Source: Leptothoe kymatousa TAU-MAC 1615
Lineage (GTDB): Bacteria; Cyanobacteriota; Cyanobacteriia; Phormidesmidales; Phormidesmidaceae
NCBI RefSeq assembly: GCF_018739865.1
Contig: NZ_JADOER010000016.1
Coordinates: 1-64,000 of the forward strand
DNA length: 64,000 nucleotides
Reading direction: 5' to 3'
Part shown: positions 63,040 through 64,000 of the stretch, piece by piece
Numbering within the stretch: the first letter of the stretch is position 1
How the letters are laid out: every line of letters begins with the position of its first letter
Translations under genes and position numbers: made by a program
Notes under the pieces: model-generated
Database searches by the model: none
What the model saw: only the letters and a program-made list of their open reading frames with translations
Told to the model about the DNA's origin: nothing

Positions 63040-64000
63040 ATGCCGCTGTCATTAGATGCACTTTGGGTGGTTATCAGTGCCTGCTTAGTGTTCATCATGC
63101 AGGCAGGTTTTTTATGCATAGAGGCCGGCTCTACCCGACGAAAAAATAACATTAACGTTGCCATCAAAAACCTGGCTGATGCAGGCATATCCATCATCAT
63201 CTTCTGGGCTTGTGGTTATGGCATAATGTTTGGCCCTTCCGTCCACGGACTGTGGGGCAGTCAGCAGTTTTTTCCAGAGTTCCACCAAGACGGTTGGTCG
63301 ATAATTTTCTTTGTCTTCCAAACCATGTTCTGCAGCACCGCCGTCACAATTATGTCTGGTGCTGTCGCAGAAAGAATGACGTTTCGAGGCTATTTGTGCG
63401 GCGCTTTATTGATATCTGGCCTCATTTATCCCCTATACGGTCATTGGGTATGGAATGGTCTCAACGAGTCCTTAACCACAGGCTGGTTAGGCCAAAAAGG
63501 ATTCGTAGACTTCGCCGGTTCTACCGTCGTGCACAGTCTAGGCGGATGGGTGGCCCTGGCCGCATTAATCATCATTGGACCGCGACTCGGTAGATTTTCC
63601 CGACATAACTTTTCCCAACAAACACCTAGCGCAGATTTACCCTTGGCCTTTCTGGGCACCCTACTGCTCTGGTTTGGCTGGTTTGGCTTTAACGGTGGCA
63701 GCACCCTAGCCTTTAATGAACAAGTACCCAGGATTTTAGGCAATACCTTGTTGGCTGGTGCAGCAGGACTGGTTACCCCTTTAGTCTGGTCGATAGGCAT
63801 TAACAAACGCCAAGTCCATTTTCGAACCGTAATGAATGGGACTCTGGCTGGCCTAGTCGCCATTACGGCCAACTGCCACGCAGTATCTTTTAGAAGTGCC
63901 ATTGTCATTGGTGCCGTGGGCAGCATCGTCATGATGCTAAGTGAGGTCCTGCTAGACAAGTGGAGGATTGATGATGCCATTGGAGCCGTCTCAGTGCACC
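63040..64000 (+). CDS. amt: Ammonium transporter (Amt/MEP/Rh family), N-terminal part
   Basis: At least 320 residues from the ATG at 63040; runs off the window. About nine membrane segments are seen, with the Amt blocks LVFIMQAGFLCIEAGSTRRK, MFCSTAVTIMSGAVAERMTF, YPLYGHWVWN, DFAGSTVVHSLGGWVALAAL and WFGWFGFNGGS, and the pore His in VVHSLGG. The frame reads smoothly to the edge. Some cyanobacterial Amt proteins carry C-terminal signalling domains, which cannot be checked here. Confidence 0.93.
   Translation, partial: MPLSLDALWVVISACLVFIMQAGFLCIEAGSTRRKNNINVAIKNLADAGISIIIFWACGYGIMFGPSVHGLWGSQQFFPEFHQDGWSIIFFVFQTMFCSTAVTIMSGAVAERMTFRGYLCGALLISGLIYPLYGHWVWNGLNESLTTGWLGQKGFVDFAGSTVVHSLGGWVALAALIIIGPRLGRFSRHNFSQQTPSADLPLAFLGTLLLWFGWFGFNGGSTLAFNEQVPRILGNTLLAGAAGLVTPLVWSIGINKRQVHFRTVMNGTLAGLVAITANCHAVSFRSAIVIGAVGSIVMMLSEVLLDKWRIDDAIGAVSVH

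Noticed and set aside
62828..63055. A 75-residue plus-strand frame upstream of amt
   Set aside because: It overlaps the amt start, and its composition and lack of a ribosome site suggest chance.

Overview
The window looks like the chromosome of a cyanobacterium, probably a filamentous or Leptolyngbya-like lineage. The palindrome GCGATCGC, over-represented in cyanobacteria, recurs (for example 20833-20840). The tRNA-Glu is of the cyanobacterial/chloroplast type. Several gene families are largely cyanobacterial (DUF3747, DUF1815, DUF2839, PRC-barrel, a PEP-CTERM protein). This assignment was made by reading alone, with no database search.

Region 1 (1-2071) is a mobile-element scar: an IS3-family element with a canonical -1 frameshift site has landed in an IS4-type transposase gene that also carries an in-frame stop. 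Region 2 (2072-10253) is the most notable locus, a six-gene minus-strand operon. It encodes a Trypco1-type small protein, a trypsin-like protease with a VMAP-like C-terminal region, a MoxR-type AAA+ ATPase, a 995-residue SAV_2336/vWA-like protein ending in a formylglycine-generating-enzyme (FGE/C-lectin fold) domain, an FGE domain fused to a sigma-70 region 4, and a free-standing FGE-domain protein. It matches the plan of vWA-MoxR-VMAP ternary conflict systems, with a transcription-factor-like fusion and DGR-like variable C-termini as unusual additions.

Region 3 (10500-22650) holds small conserved proteins, tRNA-Glu with promoter and terminator, a CPBP protease, ftsE, a WecG/TagA glycosyltransferase, a PRC-barrel protein, smc (with a LexA-like box upstream), a YqgF/RuvX nuclease and an MlaE permease. 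Region 4 (22650-34750) has an M16 peptidase pair, a Ktr/Trk-type potassium transporter, tandem DUF3747 genes (one with SLH domains), a pentapeptide-repeat protein, a ferredoxin, an RlpA-like protein and an M28 peptidase.

Region 5 (34745-48511) has sbcD, a PLP decarboxylase, a jacalin-GH24-M15 wall-lytic protein, cysH, a glutaredoxin-like gene followed by 46-bp tandem repeats, murE, a histidine kinase lacking the phospho-acceptor His, an ATPase/DUF4276 pair that looks like a split OLD or PARIS-like defence module, xseB/xseA and recA. Region 6 (48590-64000) has an FHA protein, a hairpin-rich intergenic region, an epoxide-hydrolase-like enzyme, a degenerate DinG-like helicase, tyrA, a GAF histidine kinase, lepA, a PEP-CTERM protein, polA and the start of an ammonium transporter running off the end. 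DNA-maintenance genes (smc, sbcD, xseAB, recA, polA) are frequent but dispersed.
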